The notes under the pieces: model-generated
What the model was told of the DNA's origin: nothing
Databases searched by the model: none
Seen by the model: the letters and a program-made list of their open reading frames with translations, nothing else
DNA from: Neisseria shayeganii 871
GTDB lineage: Bacteria > Pseudomonadota > Gammaproteobacteria > Burkholderiales > Neisseriaceae
Reading direction: 5' to 3'
DNA: 13,130 nt
Assembly (NCBI RefSeq): GCF_000226875.1
Contig: NZ_JH164926.1
Span: 1,893,705 to 1,906,834, forward strand
Program-made: the position numbers and the translations under genes
Shown: positions 13,093 through 13,130 of the stretch, in pieces
Layout of the letters: each line of letters begins with the position of its first letter
Position numbering within the stretch: the first letter of the stretch is position 1

Positions 13093-13104
13093 GGGCTACC
13101 TGAA
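13093..13104 (+). repeat. Single DUS upstream of rsfS
   Basis: GGGCTACCTGAA, 11 of 12 bases, close to the right edge. The remaining 26 bases hold nothing I can identify. Confidence 0.7.
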
Positions 13105-13130
13105 AGATTCAAGCTGATTAGGGATTCCGG

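Overview
The window looks like chromosomal DNA from a betaproteobacterium of the family Neisseriaceae, most probably Eikenella or a close relative. The main clue is a 12-base word, AGGCTACCTGAA, which is the DNA uptake sequence (DUS) dialect I recall for Eikenella. Its 11-base core GGCTACCTGAA occurs 15 times on the two strands in 13.1 kb, mostly between genes and often as inverted pairs. GC content is high and coding density is normal. I see no rRNA, tRNA, CRISPR array, insertion sequence or prophage gene. All eleven genes I can support are on the minus strand, so transcription runs from the right edge to the left edge.

In transcription order: rsfS (12653-12994, ribosomal silencing factor) has a recognisable promoter and is followed by a stretch of more than 300 bases without a gene. 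Next is a membrane-anchored phospholipase D-like protein of the ClsC/YmdC cardiolipin synthase type (10756-12285), closed by an intrinsic terminator (10695-10729). Then comes a likely operon, 10532 to 6276: 4-hydroxyphenylpyruvate dioxygenase (hpd), a small VOC-fold metalloprotein, a fumarylacetoacetate hydrolase family protein, and an NhaC-family transporter. This is an aromatic (tyrosine) catabolism block, and each junction inside it carries a DUS inverted repeat. The left 6 kb holds a complete dipeptide ABC importer, dppA-dppB-dppC-dppD-dppF (5969 to 90). It is read from a sigma70-type promoter at 6082-6110. An intrinsic terminator and an 18-bp DUS palindrome lie between dppA and dppB, an arrangement expected to give much more binding protein than transporter.

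The two large units fit together as amino-acid nutrition: Dpp brings in dipeptides, and the hpd block starts breakdown of tyrosine. The most interesting point is that the hpd block lacks the usual homogentisate dioxygenase (HmgA, cupin fold) and maleylacetoacetate isomerase (MaiA). In their place stand a VOC protein with an extradiol-dioxygenase-like H/H/E metal triad and an FAH-family protein in which two residues of mammalian FAH appear to be substituted. A shorter route through homogentisate is therefore a testable hypothesis, not a conclusion.

Other points worth a second look are a hairpin made of one Eikenella-type and one Simonsiella-type DUS, a long hairpin upstream of the dppA promoter, and a plus-strand terminator-like hairpin that shares its left arm with the -35 box of rsfS.
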